From positions 21,449,738 through 21,513,737 of the forward strand of contig CM037833.1 of assembly GCA_021234535.1 (NCBI GenBank): a stretch of DNA of 64,000 nt. Direction: 5' to 3'. Positions 35,143 to 46,554 of this stretch are shown here, piece after piece (position 1 is the first letter of the stretch; every line of letters begins with the position of its first letter). The notes under the pieces were generated by a model. That model did no database searches. It was not told the DNA's origin and saw nothing but the letters and a program-made list of their open reading frames with translations. This DNA comes from Stichopus chloronotus (Eukaryota > Echinodermata > Holothuroidea > Aspidochirotida > Stichopodidae). A program made the position numbers and the translations under genes.

Positions 35143-35526
35143 GTCGTAGACCTGCCGTGATTTCTCTCCTCATAGCTGACCTGATTTCCTGCTGTCTCAT
35201 GCACTTCCTATAGGAGAAATTTTGCCCGAGCTCTTTGAGGTGAAATTCAAATGCAGCTCTTCGCCAAGACTGCAAACGCTTCCGATCACCGAGAGTCAAA
35301 CCATGAGAAGACGACTTGAATGTCTTATTTGCTGGCACAGTAACTTTGATGTCCTCCTGAAGAGAGTCAGTGAGCAGAGCAGCTTCCACTACATACGACG
35401 ATCCTTTCCTTGTAATCGACGACACAGCTGCTGTAAGACCTGTGGAACCTACATAGATGACATCACCACATGAAAACTCCTGGCCATCCTCATCAACAGT
35501 AGAAAAGAATTTAACATCCGTTGCTT
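35143..35526 (-). CDS. Exon 4 of the minus-strand gene
   Basis: A 384-base exon. The acceptor CTTTTTTATCCAG precedes AAGCAACGG and the donor is GTAAGT (minus) at 35142-35137. It enters and leaves in phase 1. It encodes EATDVKFFSTVDEDGQEFSC, a GDVIYVGSTGLTAAVSSI beta-rich part that could be a small barrel, and a basic helix-rich end (DRKRLQSWRRAAFEFHLKEL, RSAMRREITAGLRR). I do not recognise the domain. It joins exon 3 with a shared Glu codon (G|AA). Confidence 0.6.
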
Positions 35527-36039
35527 CTGGATAAAAAAGAAAGAGAAATTGATGCACAATATCCCATACATTCAATGGGCCGATCTTGACTTTGAGCCTA
35601 CGTTATCATCTGGTATAAACATTATCATCTCAACATTTACTTGATGGGATTTTTTTTCTGACATTTTAAGGCACAACCACATGCGTATTATTGGGTTAAT
35701 TTGCCCACACTATCCTTCTCTTATATAGTTTATACATACAAACGGCATGGGTAGCTCTGGTTCCTGATCTATCAATAATGTGCATGTATACAAAAATAAC
35801 TGAAATGATCGAAAAAAAGGAATCGGGATTAGGCAACATGATGTGATACATGTGAAGTATCACACTATCTTTTCTGAATAACCAGTATGCAAAAATGCAT
35901 CACTGTTTTTATGACATCATAGCGGAGGACTTGTGCATGTTATGAGACACCATACAGTATTCATACACCAGTTACGGCCTGCTCATAAGCGGGGACGGAC
36001 ATGTGAAGCTCTCTCCAGTGACTGTCATCCACTATGACA

Positions 36040-36190
36040 GAGTTCATACTACAGATGCACACACACATACATGCCAACCGGACTGCATAACTTCCTTTGC
36101 TGACACAAGGAACCAAACAAGTGATACCTCTGGTGACCGAACTTCGAACCCCATCACACATACATACAAACATACATACATACATGATAT
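36040..36190. repeat. CACA/CATA microsatellite-like stretch in an intron
   Basis: CACACACACATACATG at about 36060 and an (ACAT)n run at 36157-36184. The segment between has a weak box-B-like GAACTTCGAACCCC, which is not enough to call a SINE. Confidence 0.5.
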
Positions 36191-36331
36191 ACTATTGTGA
36201 CCCTATCTGGTTTTGATTCTCACCTAATTAAAAATTAATACCAAATAGATAAAGTCTTCACAATCAATGGCCACTGTAAATATACATCAAAGCTGATTGA
36301 CTTAACGACTGATTGACAGAAAGAATCTCAC

Positions 36332-36421
36332 CATCTTCAACAAAAGGCATAACCGTCCTTTGTTTTCCCAGCTGAGGTGGTGTCATATTCCTTTCGGCAT
36401 GGTTAGAGAGACCATTAGCAT
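36332..36421 (-). CDS. Exon 3 of the minus-strand gene
   Basis: A 90-base exon between acceptor TTTCACAG and donor GTGAGA (minus, 36331-36326), phase 1 at both ends. It encodes ANGLSNHAERNMTPPQLGKQ and RTVMPFVEDG. It is a linker-like sequence without a domain. Confidence 0.6.
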
Positions 36422-36549
36422 CTGTGAAACAAAGAATGATAAATTGCATTTAAAAATTGTGTGCATATTCACTAATACAAGGAAATTAAAGACAAAAAGC
36501 TAAAAAATTGTTTCCCTAATTACCTGGTTCTTCCTTGGCAGTGGAGATA

Positions 36550-36670
36550 TACCAGGGCAGTTCCAAGCAAAACAGGACATGGCTTTCAAAATTTCAGATT
36601 CACTTATTCATTACAAATTTGGTATCAAATTGAAGCTAACACCTTGAATTTTCATAATTTGCATAAAAAA
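36550..36670 (+). repeat. Fragment related to the left end of the 59.9-63.5 kb element
   Basis: It begins CCAGGGCAGTTCCAAGCAAA and continues with ACAGGACATG and AAATTTGGTATCAAATTGAA. This parallels CTAGGGGCAATTCCATGCAA, ACAGACATGA and a later CATTTGGTGTCAAATTAAAG at 59930 and 60099. It lies in the intron between exons 2 and 3. No matching right end was seen. Confidence 0.55.
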
Positions 36671-36679
36671 TATTTTGTT

Positions 36680-38000
36680 ATCATTCATACGTTGAAATTT
36701 GCATACTTAATTAGCAATGATGGTAATAACAGCATAAATATCACAAAATACTTAGAAAACAACCTGTTATGAAACTTTGGTTGGTATGTAATATTATGAC
36801 TTCATGAACCAACAAAATAGACACATTTTTGGGATACAATAATTTGTTACAGTTCGTTGACCCCAATTACATTTGTCTAGAGATGTATGCAAAAGAAGAT
36901 AAGAAAAAAAAGTTATCACAATGGCAGTCACTATTACATTGCAATGTAATTGTAATCAGTTACTTTTATTTTAACTGGTTTCAACGTTGGATTGCCTTGG
37001 GTTCCCGAGTTTGACATATTTTATTATAACAGTGGCATAGACAAAAACATAAAATAGCCTGGCCTACATTACTTCAAATGTTTGAAATTGAACTCAACTC
37101 ATTGACATTCATGAAACAAATTAGAAATCTTAACATGCATGTAGAGCTGTTCACTACTTTGCATTCAAATAAAAAAGTGCAATGAGGCTAAGGGTATTAA
37201 AGTCCCACAAATTTCCTTCCTAGTGATAGAGCAGACTTTGCGTAGCTCTTTTCTTGGTGATAAGCTGGGATATTGACCAGCTACAGTATTCATAAAAGGT
37301 TTGCACCATGTTTTCATTGTTAAATTATTGCACAGTAGCGCTGGATAATACTGACAATAAAGCAGGACATTGGTACAAAATAAAGGCTACCCAGAATAGT
37401 CTGGCCCAATGTTCAAATGAAATTACATTCATGACAGTATATGACACTAGTTAGTGTAATGCTATAGATCAGAAAAACAATAGCATTGGTTTAAGTTGGT
37501 TTTAAAATCTTTGATGTGATCATGTACTTTAAAAAATGGACCCCTTATAGTATACTCATGGCAGATAATGGGCTAAAATGAGGGGGGAGGGTGGCTATTG
37601 TGGTAAATGGTCCAAAGATAGATTGGAAAAATGGTTTGCAATACAACTCTTCCAGGCTTTATTACTTTTAGGGTAATACTGGTACAATCTACTTTTCAAA
37701 ACTTGACTGGTTTAAATTTTTAGGTTTCTTGGGTATTTTCTTTTGAAATATGTGGAAGCCATTAGATGTTGAATGTGCAAAACCTGCTGCCAGTATTCCA
37801 TTTGTGTAGTATCTGTGTAACAATTTTGACCATTTTGTGTATCAAGAAGAGACGTGATACTGTATAAATTATTCTCTGGGCAGCATATGCTCAAGGTCAG
37901 TTTGGATGTTTGCAAGCTCAAATATGGGATTGTGAACTTTAAAAAATTGCTATTTTGCTAAAACACAGTATGGTTATACCGTGGGTTAGGTAATGTGTCT
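36680..38000. other. Intron sequence between exons 3 and 2
   Basis: No other coding recognised; AT-rich. Confidence 0.45.
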
Positions 38001-38008
38001 AAACATAC

Positions 38009-38246
38009 CTTCTTCATCTTCAGTTTGTAGGATACTAGAAGCATGGACAGGCTGGTCACCATCTTCTTGCATTCACACGCACCACAACAACTCTCAGAAA
38101 TCGGTCCACAGTCTTAACAGTGGTCTGAACTGCACCGTCATCTTTGGTGATAGTGACCTCATCATCAGCACATAGTGTGTGCAACACGGAAAAATATTTC
38201 CTGCTCAAACCTGAACCCCTCTTTCTTTTTTTTGTAGAGACAGCAT
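38009..38246 (-). CDS. Exon 2 of the minus-strand gene (one-base frameshift inside)
   Basis: The acceptor TTTTTCTTATCATAG and donor GTATGT (minus, 38008-38003) flank 238 bases. It enters in phase 1 and encodes AVSTKKRKRGSGLSRKYFSV and LCADDEVTITKDDGAVQTTV. The end is readable only in another frame (QEDGDQPVHASSILQTEDEE), which joins exon 3 in phase 1. Its length is not a multiple of three, unlike exons 3 and 4. I therefore infer a one-base indel near 38080 in this copy. Confidence 0.5.
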
Positions 38247-39350
38247 CTATGATAAGAAAAATAGCAATAAATGAAAAAAAAACCAAAAAAACCAAAAGTA
38301 AAATAAAATTCAGCAATAAAGATCCGCTATGAAGGTGAAGAACAGGGCTTCTTAGTTACTTGCTAATCCATGTGTAAGAAGCCTTGCATAGCACTACCAT
38401 TTGTTTGCATAACATTCGTTATTTGTCTTGACTAACAAAAAAGCTCCTGTGCAAATACGTTCCGAATGAGAAATTTGTAAGGACAACTCTAAGAGTGATG
38501 TAATGAATACATTTCAGCTTGAAGGTGCCCACTGTAAAGAGTGCTCTTATCAAAAGATATGATGAAGAAAAGGGTCCTGTACACAACAGTGTACAGTAGA
38601 AAACAATTCAACATCCTGACCATTAGAACCCATCATACAACTAGAGCTTTTTCTTCTTCCATGTATGTCTACAATTCCCTAGCATCCTGGCATCCACATG
38701 GGCAATCACTTCAGTTGGCAACGACAATTCTGAACTAACCTGTTTTGTTATGTCATCATCTATAAAGAATGGCTGCAAAATGATTTGTAACTTTTCCACA
38801 AAATTCTACCCATTGGTGATATGATTGTCAGCACACAACAGGACTGGCTAGTTGAACTTTAAGTTAATGGTGAAATAATTAGTTGTGTAACTGAAGCATG
38901 TTTTGTCCTGTGCATCCATAAAGATGCTGCATTGGAAACATAGCAACTGTGGTGCACAGCATTGAATATATTGGTCTTAAGTGCCAATTATTTCACACAT
39001 TCAATCAACGGTCTCCTTAAAAAGCCATTTATTCTTTCGCGTGGAGTCAGTACTTTGATTTTGGGCCTCGCCTTAACATTGTACAAAGGTTCAAAGACTC
39101 AAGTGGAACGATAGTGTGCTGCCTACCGTTATCTACTTGGATATTGATTTGTTTATGCCCCCTTGCAAGCAGCAGAATAGTTTGTTTTTTAAGTTTGCAA
39201 TAGGAGCAATACGTCTATAGCATCCGCTTACGCACCGGTACATTTACATTGCGAAATAAACTGTCAGTTTAATTTCTTCAGACTAACATCGCATTACTTT
39301 GGAAGCTTCAGACCTTAAATATTCTAGCCTAGCACCTTGCGGGTTTTAGA
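38247..39350. other. Intron sequence (part of the long intron 1)
   Basis: No recognisable coding. Contains an A-rich run at about 38274-38300 just upstream of the exon 2 acceptor. Confidence 0.45.
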
Positions 39351-39354
39351 AGGT

Positions 39355-40660
39355 GGTATTTCAATATTTTCCTACGCCGGTTTGGTCTCATTTCAAAACG
39401 CCACGCCAACTCCAAGTATCTCCTATTATGTTGAAAAAACTCGACCTGCGCCACTCACAGGGCCCAATACGAAAGGAATTTACACCTGTTAAGATGCTAA
39501 CCTCTGATTGGTTCTTGCACAGATTCATTCATAACTTTCTTTACTACTACAAGTGCAATGCAAGGGATAGTCTGAAAAGTTGAAAAGTTATGACATTAAT
39601 GGTACTGTGGTTAGTAACTCCATATAGCACGCACTTTACACCATTTTGTTGGGGTTAAATTATATGATGATATCAATGTATATGGCGGTAAAGTTATATC
39701 ACCGTGTTCAGATACATCCCTGTGCAAATTCGCGTCAGGGTGTCCTACTTTCTTCTACTTGTTTCGTTTGTAGTGACATGGAATTCTAGCTCTACGGTTC
39801 GAACGATCAAGTATGAAATATTTTTAGCGGTCACATATTCGCACCGTATTTGCACACATGGCCATAATATTGACAAGGCAAAATATTTGGCTGTCTGTAG
39901 TCGCGTTGACACAGTAAAGAGTGCACAAACTGTTAAACAAGGACCAGATTCCCTTAGAGTGGCATCTCCCTACAGTCAAACCATCATGACTATCCCGCAT
40001 CTGTTTATGCAAGCCCGCATCCCTTTGTGCACATCATATGAAAGTTATGTTTCAAGGAACAAAAGTAGCAATTTTGCATCTGTATGTGAAACCTAGCATC
40101 TCCTAGCGTTTAACCTCCACACGTCCTACACGGTATTATTTCAGTAGCATTTTTACGCCGGTTTGGTCTGACTTTTGACTCAGTTTTCTGAACAGCGTTA
40201 ACACATGAACGTCAAACCAGGGGCAGATGTCGTTAGTGTGGCATCTCCGTAGTCAAACCATATGTGATTGTCTTGCACCTGTTTATGCAAGCACGCACCC
40301 CTTTGTGCGCATCATATGAAAGTTATCTGATTTGAGTAACAAAACTAGCAATTTTGCGTCTGCATGTGAAACCTGGCATCTGCTTAAGGTATACAATATT
40401 TCTCGATATTAACCGGTCACTTTCAGTTCCTTCAATCTCAGGACACTTGCGTTTCACCTAACACGTGGTTTTTATATCAGTGTTGTTTTTCTTTCTTGTC
40501 GGTCTGGTCTCAATTTTTTTTAACTCAGTCTCCTAGTGTTAACACATGTACAGAACCCCAAATCCAACCTATCTCGCGTGTATCTTGTGAACAAGTAGTA
40601 GTCTTGCATCTCTATATGTAACCTCGCATCTGCTTATGTATATTCAATATTTCCCGAATT
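39355..40660. repeat. Irregular tandem repeat, three to four diverged copies
   Basis: TACGCCGGTTTGGTCT occurs near 39373 and 40155, and a variant GTCGGTCTGGTCTCA near 40498. A downstream part (CTGTTTATGCAAGC, CATCATATGAAAGTTAT, AGCAATTTTGC, TGTGAAACCT) occurs at 39998-40093 and 40280-40375, with a reduced copy near 40590-40640. Units are about 290-440 bases. Confidence 0.65.
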
Positions 40661-42195
40661 AACCCGTAAATTAAAGTTTCTTCAATCTGAGATTGTGTGT
40701 TTTTCAACGTTGGAAATCCAGCCCGAGAAACGGCGCGAACTTTTGCAAACACATTTCCGCTATGCAACATCTGATTGGCCGGTCCGGTCACAGCCGCATG
40801 GAGGGCCCACATACAGTACATACAATGCATAAAGAAAACAGACGGGCAGCAGCGCTGGGCGTGGTTTACAATCGGACCTGTTTTATATGCGGTAGCGGCA
40901 ATAAGTTACCATTGTGGCATTCAGTTGGCGCCAACTAGCCCAGCTGTGGAAAAACTGGGTCTCGATGTTTTTAACATGATACTGCGTAGGCTGCACGATC
41001 ACAGATATTCTGCAAAGCAGGTACTAGTTAATGTTTGTTGCATCAAAGACTTTACAATCTTTGGTTACATCCACAAAGTGTTTTGCAATTCACACATCTG
41101 TGTAGGCCATGACTTTAGCGGCTATATATGATATACGATGATGTTTTACAATATGTCTAAGTAATCATGGAACTTGTGAAATAAACTGGATTATCTGATT
41201 TCTTCAAACAAATATCTGAGGTAAAATGTATTTTGATATTTACTTACATTTCCATATTGCCTTGGATGTTCGATGGCAAACGCACAAGGGATAGTCAGAG
41301 TCTCTTGGAAAACGCTGTTCTTATCCATAGCTGTAGCTTATTATCAGCATCATAGAGGGGGGTTGTGGTAAGGAAGTCAATAGACAATATGTAGCACATT
41401 AGAATATCGTCCAATTTTGTGACGAATGGAGGACTTAAGTTCGTTAGGGTTGGTCTCATTGTACCAACGCAGCCGTAACTCAGTATTTTGCGATTTTGAT
41501 GTGCAAGGAACCCAAAATTTTTCAGAAACTTCTCCACCTAGACATCCACAAGGGGTACAACATGCAGGGGCCCTACAGAGCCGGCCCCACGCCTATTTGT
41601 TTACAGATTTGAATATTTTGCGTGCTAGATAGATGCACAAACACTAGCGGGAACTCGGGAAGTAGAATGATTTTCAATCGCCCAAGTCAATTGGGGAAAT
41701 TGAGCAAGGTTTGCCAACTTTGGGCTAAGTTCAACTTCAAATGCTTTGTTGCATAATCGAAATACTTTTGTTTTACACTACTACATATTCAGACATAACC
41801 TGTATGGTGGGTTTAACTTTTCTAATTACTAGCCTAACTGTGGGATTAATTAGTTTGGGAGTTACTACAAAGGTACGCTTACACCAAATTGAAATTTTTG
41901 AAAATAGTTTGCACAAAATTATTTGTAAATTTGAATTACTGCACATGAATGTGGTTATAAAATCGGACTCCTTTGTAGAACTAAACATCGTAAAAAGGTC
42001 ACAGCCTACTGCCACTCTTACACGTAGATTGCAAAGAAAGAACAAGTTAACATGTTCGGGAAAGAACAAAAAAAACGGTATAGGCTGACATTGCACTTCT
42101 ACATTCCAATGTTAGGCTAGGATGCGGCAAATGCAGTTCTATATTTATGTTGAGGATTACTCAATAAAATCTGTCTGGTTTTAAGAAGCAAATTC
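40661..42195. other. Intronic stretch without recognised coding
   Basis: Short frames on both strands. One 118-codon plus-strand frame at 40775-41131 shows no recognised domain. Confidence 0.4.
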
Positions 42196-42229
42196 ACTCA
42201 TGCGTAGGTTATTCGTCCCTCACATATCA

Positions 42230-42910
42230 CTGGCAACTTACAACATCCTGTTTGTAGATCTGCCCAAAATCACCACCGCTATCGCAAATCCGATCTGTTT
42301 TGCGGTGGACGATTTTCCGTCCGAGGGGACGAATTCATTGTTACAAGCTAAATGGACGAGTTTGTTACTTCCAGCTGGCTGCATAATAGGGGGATTTTTG
42401 CGCGGACGAAGTAGACGATGATTGTCAACTTGGACGAGACGGTACTGTACGCTGGTAAATGAGTTCCAAACACCAATATTACGCTGTGCAAAGAATCTAT
42501 GCCTGACATTCTTACTACAAAGAGGCTTCTCAATTTTAAACTGGTGCCCTCTTGTACTGGAATCCACTGCTCTCTGGAAAAGCTGATTATTTGTAACCAA
42601 GCCACCATTAAAATAATTTAACATATAGCCTAGTAGATCATGTCGCCTCTTATAGTTCAACTTCCATAACCTATAGATCAGAATAGCTAAGGTGTCTAAA
42701 ACCAGGAATCAGTCGGTCGTCCGCCTCTGTACAAATTCAATGTTGACAATGTCCTTCAAAAGAAAAGGTGAGCAAGCAGGAATGCCATAGGCCGACTCAA
42801 TGAGGGGACACACAAAACCTGATACCTAAAACACCATTAGCCTTGGCAGCAACACCACCAATGTCACGAGAAACAAGCTCATCATTATTTAATATACCAA
42901 GATGTCTTTG
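42230..42910 (-). pseudogene. CR1/L2-type LINE: 3' end of the reverse transcriptase
   Basis: Minus-strand blocks follow the CR1 RT thumb and tail: HLGILNNDELVSRDIGGVAA with KANGVLGIRF, then ACSPFLLKDIVNIEFVQRRT, then MNYKRRHDLLGYMLNYFNGG and TRGHQFKIEKPLCSKNVRHR, FFAQRNIGVWNSF. Frameshifts lie near 42840 and 42690. It ends near 42230 with no clear tail. It lies in the first intron of the minus-strand gene and has the same orientation. The family may be the same as the endonuclease fragment at 15 kb. Confidence 0.78.
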
Positions 42911-43227
42911 ACAAGAAATTATGCCCTACCTCAAGACTATGACTTAACACAGACCCTAGGTAACAAAGGCTAGGTACTAACGTTAGGCCAAACCTTTACT
43001 GTGGGAGAGATAGGGGCACTAATCATTGGACCGAGTAGTCCGTAAACTGGCCTAGCCTATGCAATTGTGCACACTAACACGGTAGGTTACGTTACGTAAT
43101 GTACTGTTCTGTAAGTTACTACAGCACAGGCTAGGCCTAGCCTATTCCTATCGACACTATACACAGTACAGTAGTGAGTGTACACTGCCAAGTCACCCCC
43201 AAGTTAAAAATTCTTGTCTTTGCTTAC
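42911..43227. other. Intron 1, 5' part
   Basis: Rich in TAGGCCTA-type words; nothing else recognised. Confidence 0.4.
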
Positions 43228-43411
43228 CAATTTCGGACCAAAACGTGTCAACTGGTAGACGGACATCCGCAACATTCCGATGAACGTTGTAAACTGATGA
43301 CCAGCCGTCAAATTTTACTTCAACGAGACCATCGCTGGTAAAGTTGTTGCCTTTTTCCCAGCGACCGATCTCATCGATCGCCTGTACTTTGGTTCCAATT
43401 TTGAAACCCAT
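43228..43411 (-). CDS. Exon 1 of the minus-strand gene, Tudor/MBT-like barrel
   Basis: The ATG is at 43411-43409 and the donor GTAAGC (minus) at 43227-43222. It encodes about 61 residues: GFKIGTKVQAIDEIGRWEKG, then DGLVEVKFDGWSSVYNVHRN and VRLPVDTFWSE. The K-V-x-A-x-D-x-x-G-R-W and FDGW-x-x-x-Y elements match the two strands of Tudor/MBT-type barrels that read modified proteins. It joins exon 2 by splitting an Asp codon (G|AT). The start is chosen because it is the first ATG and gives a complete barrel. Confidence 0.6.
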
Positions 43412-44898
43412 GTCTCTCGATGTTTTTTATAGCTTCATTAAGATTTTTCAGTTTGCTTTACTTGAAAAAAAAAAAAAAATTAGTGGCAGTCACCAAGGCC
43501 TTGTGTCGTAAGCATGATGCAAAGTTTTTTTCTAAACTTTCCAAGACGCGCTTTCTATATTGATCACAACACTGTTGGTTGTGCAGTCCCATACGAAAGT
43601 GACGCTAAATCACAGAGTTAGCTAACACTCATGTTTGTGTGATAATGTTACGCGAAAGTAAAATAAATATTAAATAAATCAACTATCTACAATTTTCGTA
43701 CATTAGATACGTAGGGAACCGAAAACTGACATCAATATTAGTTTGGAGAATTTGAAAGAGTATGTACATAAATCCCACAAGCAATATTTGAAGTGCTTTT
43801 AATGTAAAATCACTGGGCGGATGAATATATAATTTACCATTTGCAAAGCCTGCATGTACCGTGTTGTGTAAGTCCGTGTATCATATAGTGCTCAGTATAG
43901 TGTACACAGTATATCACCTATAGTAAGTGTACGTTCTCACTGTTGATGCCCGTGGCGTGCGAAGATTGCGATTACGTTGAGCGTGAATAAACCCAGACCA
44001 CAACAGAGACAAGAAACTTCGTCTGGCACTTTGGCAATCTAGCGGCGGAAGATCAAACGCCAACTGGCTAGAGAAAACCGGCAATCGCCGGTATTTGAGA
44101 GTCAAACCACCATCTGAGAAATTACGGCATGGTATCTTAAACCAGCCGTAGCCTAGGCTTAACTGTTCTTCGAAACAATGATCGAGGCCTATGGTGGTTA
44201 ATTCTGAAGTTCAGGCCTAGAAAGACTTAAGGTTTAAAAATTTTTTGTCCAATGTATATTTTGCATAGTTGCTTGGGAGGGATGTTCAATATAAACAGAG
44301 TTGTGAATATGTGGTTTAACTGAATTAGGTAGTGTTAAAAAGGCAATGATTGGAGCACAAAGGGCAAACGTTTAGCTACAATTAGTTGTGCTCTATACTG
44401 ATATACAATAACCTATGGCAGAAACTCTGAGATGTGAGTTCTTTCCAAAGTTTTATTATTTGACAAATTGGGTTTAAAGGTTTTGCAAGATTCACAAAGC
44501 TGTGAATGCCACCCATGGCTTAATGGGATTGTGTTAAAAAGGAAGAGATTGAAGCACCAAATCTGTCTTGGAGTGATTGATTTGAAGGACAGTACTGAAG
44601 CAATAAAGCTTGAAGGTCCACTTATTTGTGGGTGTCTTACATGGCTGCATGGACAAAGATTTCAACCAAAAGTTTGATGTTGAGTTCAAAAGAACAACAG
44701 TTTGCTATGCTCATATCATTGCCTTTAAAAAGAGCAAAGTTTGAAATGTGAAATTGACTATATATTACAATATGCCACGTCGTTCTGCAAAATCGAATGC
44801 TAACAGTAAATACCATGCTCAATGAAAAACTGACAATAGCTCATTTGCAGAAAGAAATGGAAACCAATTGGTGCAAAATGAATTTTGTTCTTTTTTAA
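43412..44898. other. Region between the divergent minus-strand gene and the Helentron
   Basis: About 1.5 kb between two oppositely oriented coding blocks. It should hold the promoter of the minus-strand gene and the left end of the Helentron, but I can identify neither. A 14-base A run lies at 43464-43478. Confidence 0.4.
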
Positions 44899-45875
44899 AT
44901 GATCATGAAAGGATTAAAAATGGTTCATGTAGTGAAGGGTTCATTTCATCAGGGCGATGAAATATTTTCAGCAGAATCTGCGGGTCGTCAGTGTTTATGC
45001 AATTCACTGGTCATGTTAGGATATATTGAGCGGCTCCCTGAAGTAAAAACTAAAGATGTTTATGAAGTCCTTGTATGCGGTGATAAACTGTACCAACAAC
45101 TTGCCAATGAATTATTTCTGAAAGGACAGCTGCATGAATCTCAGTATTTGTCTATCGGAGATCTACCGAGCAGCTTTCGTTGGGGTGATTGTGTTTACAA
45201 TGTTAGTTTTTTCCCAAGCATTTTTGGCAAAATTATTGCTCCTTCCACAAGTAGTTTTGAATCGCTTGATATAGTTGTGCAGCACGTCTTTACTGTTGCT
45301 TTACTGTTGCTTCCAAATGCGATGAAATATTTTCAGCATAATCTGCGGGTCGTCAGTGTTCATGCAATTCACTGGTCATGTTAGGATATATTGAGCGGCT
45401 CCCTGAAGTAAAAACTAAAGATGTTAATGAAGTCCTTGTATGCGGTCATAAACTGTACCAACAACTGGCCAATGAATTATTTCTGAAAGGACTGCTGCAT
45501 GAATCTCAGTATTTGTCTATCGGAGATCTACCGAGCAGCTTTCGTTGTGGTGATTTTGTTTACAATGTTAGTTTTTTCCCAAGCATTTTTGGCAAAATTA
45601 TTGCTCCTTCCACAAGTAGTTTTGAATCGCTTGATATAGTTGTGCAGCACGTCTTTACTGTTGCTTCCAAGTGCATTCTCCTCATAGATACGTATATGGT
45701 AGCAGTATGTCAGTCTGAGAGTAGACAGTTCGTTCTTTTTGATTCACATTATAGATCTGATAATGGATTGCCTACTTGTGATGGAACTGCTGTTTTGTTG
45801 TATTTTTGTACTGTTTGTGCCAGTCATTGGAGTTGCCAAACTCCGCATTTGTTGAAGCCAAACCATTGGGAATAA
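44899..45875 (+). pseudogene. Helentron-associated cysteine protease (tegument-type, C76-like) with tandem duplication
   Basis: It starts with VKGSFHQGDEIFS and AGRQCLCNSLVMLGYIERLP, the nucleophile block (QC-x-C-N) of the OTU/C76-like proteases often found at the N-terminus of Helentron proteins. The later part reads CILLIDTYMVAVC and FVLFDSHYRSDNGLP, the Asp/His block. A 365-bp segment is duplicated (44954-45318 and 45319-45685), so two copies of the middle occur in different frames. Only the second continues into the C-terminal block. A mature enzyme would require loss of the duplication. Confidence 0.72.
44954..45685 (+). repeat. 365-bp tandem duplication inside the protease
   Basis: The two units are nearly identical (for example GCGATGAAATATTTTCAGCA at 44954 and 45319, CAGCACGTCTTTACTGTTGC at the right of each). 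Few differences suggest a recent event relative to the decay of the element. Confidence 0.88.
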
Positions 45876-46260
45876 GATATGAAAATGTCACCAGTATGTC
45901 CAATATGCGTTGTATGGATGCTAAAATGTACATGGACAAAACAGAAGTAAGTAGGAAAGAGTGTCGTCTTGAAAATACAAAGAGGAAAGGTAGGAAACGA
46001 TTATTTGAACAAACGGCATCTGAAGACAAATTTCAAGCAAATACAAGTCACCAAAAGAGTATCAAAAGAACACGTAAAACAGTGTCTGTTAGAAATGACC
46101 TAGTAAAAAGACAAGTAAGAAAAGGAGTTAAGCAAAAGAATGCCCCCAAAAAGAGGGGCAACTCACCACTCAAAGGTGTACCACGTAAAAACAAACAAGG
46201 GAGGCAGAGTCACATCACAACAAAGAAAATGCTAGTATTACATTAGAACTTCCACTAGCA
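45876..46260 (+). pseudogene. Helentron: basic linker region
   Basis: A Lys/Arg-rich segment (VSRKECRLENTKRKGRKRL, RNDLVKRQVRKGVKQKNAPK) joins the protease to the Helitron N-terminal region in another frame. It resembles nuclear-localisation or DNA-binding tails; no fold is recognised. Confidence 0.55.
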
Positions 46261-46554
46261 GATCATATAGAGCAACACCGCATTCCTGAGGATCATTTCA
46301 AAATTAAAGTGCAAAATGTAAAAAGAAATTTTATGACAAAATAAAACAAGGACCAACCTAGTTTCTACAGTTTACACACCGACATGGTTTAAACATTCTG
46401 TAGTGAAGGTTAATACTAACTCACAGGATGAGAGTTATAACCGCATGTTACAAAAGGTTAAAACCAACATGTTGAAAATGTCTGTTGAAAATGAAGAATG
46501 GGTTTGTTATACCTGCAGGGAAATCTGATCAAGCATCAAATACCTCGCCTTTCT

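Larger units (their letters stand above)
29527..43411 (-). other. Whole locus: multi-exon protease-transposase-like gene or giant element
   Basis: Order on the minus strand: Tudor-like exon, two linker exons, a 128-codon exon, USP-like protease, long low-complexity part, RNase-H-like core, IQ-like and BRCT-like end. All are on one strand, and the first four exons have matching phase-1 junctions. Frameshifts in exon 2, the protease, the 31977 area and the core indicate a decaying copy. No terminal inverted repeats or target duplication were found, so element borders are unknown. It may be a domesticated or host gene with transposase ancestry, or a DNA transposon carrying a large gene. Confidence 0.5.

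Noticed and set aside
36000..36190. Possible tRNA-derived SINE with a box-B-like GAACTTCGAACCCC and CATA tail
   Set aside because: No matching box A at the usual distance and no second copy in the window.
40693..41131. Possible exon with CFICGSGNKLPLW and a donor-like GTACTA
   Set aside because: The Cys pair is not followed by a second pair in frame, the good continuation lies in another frame, and no acceptor was found.
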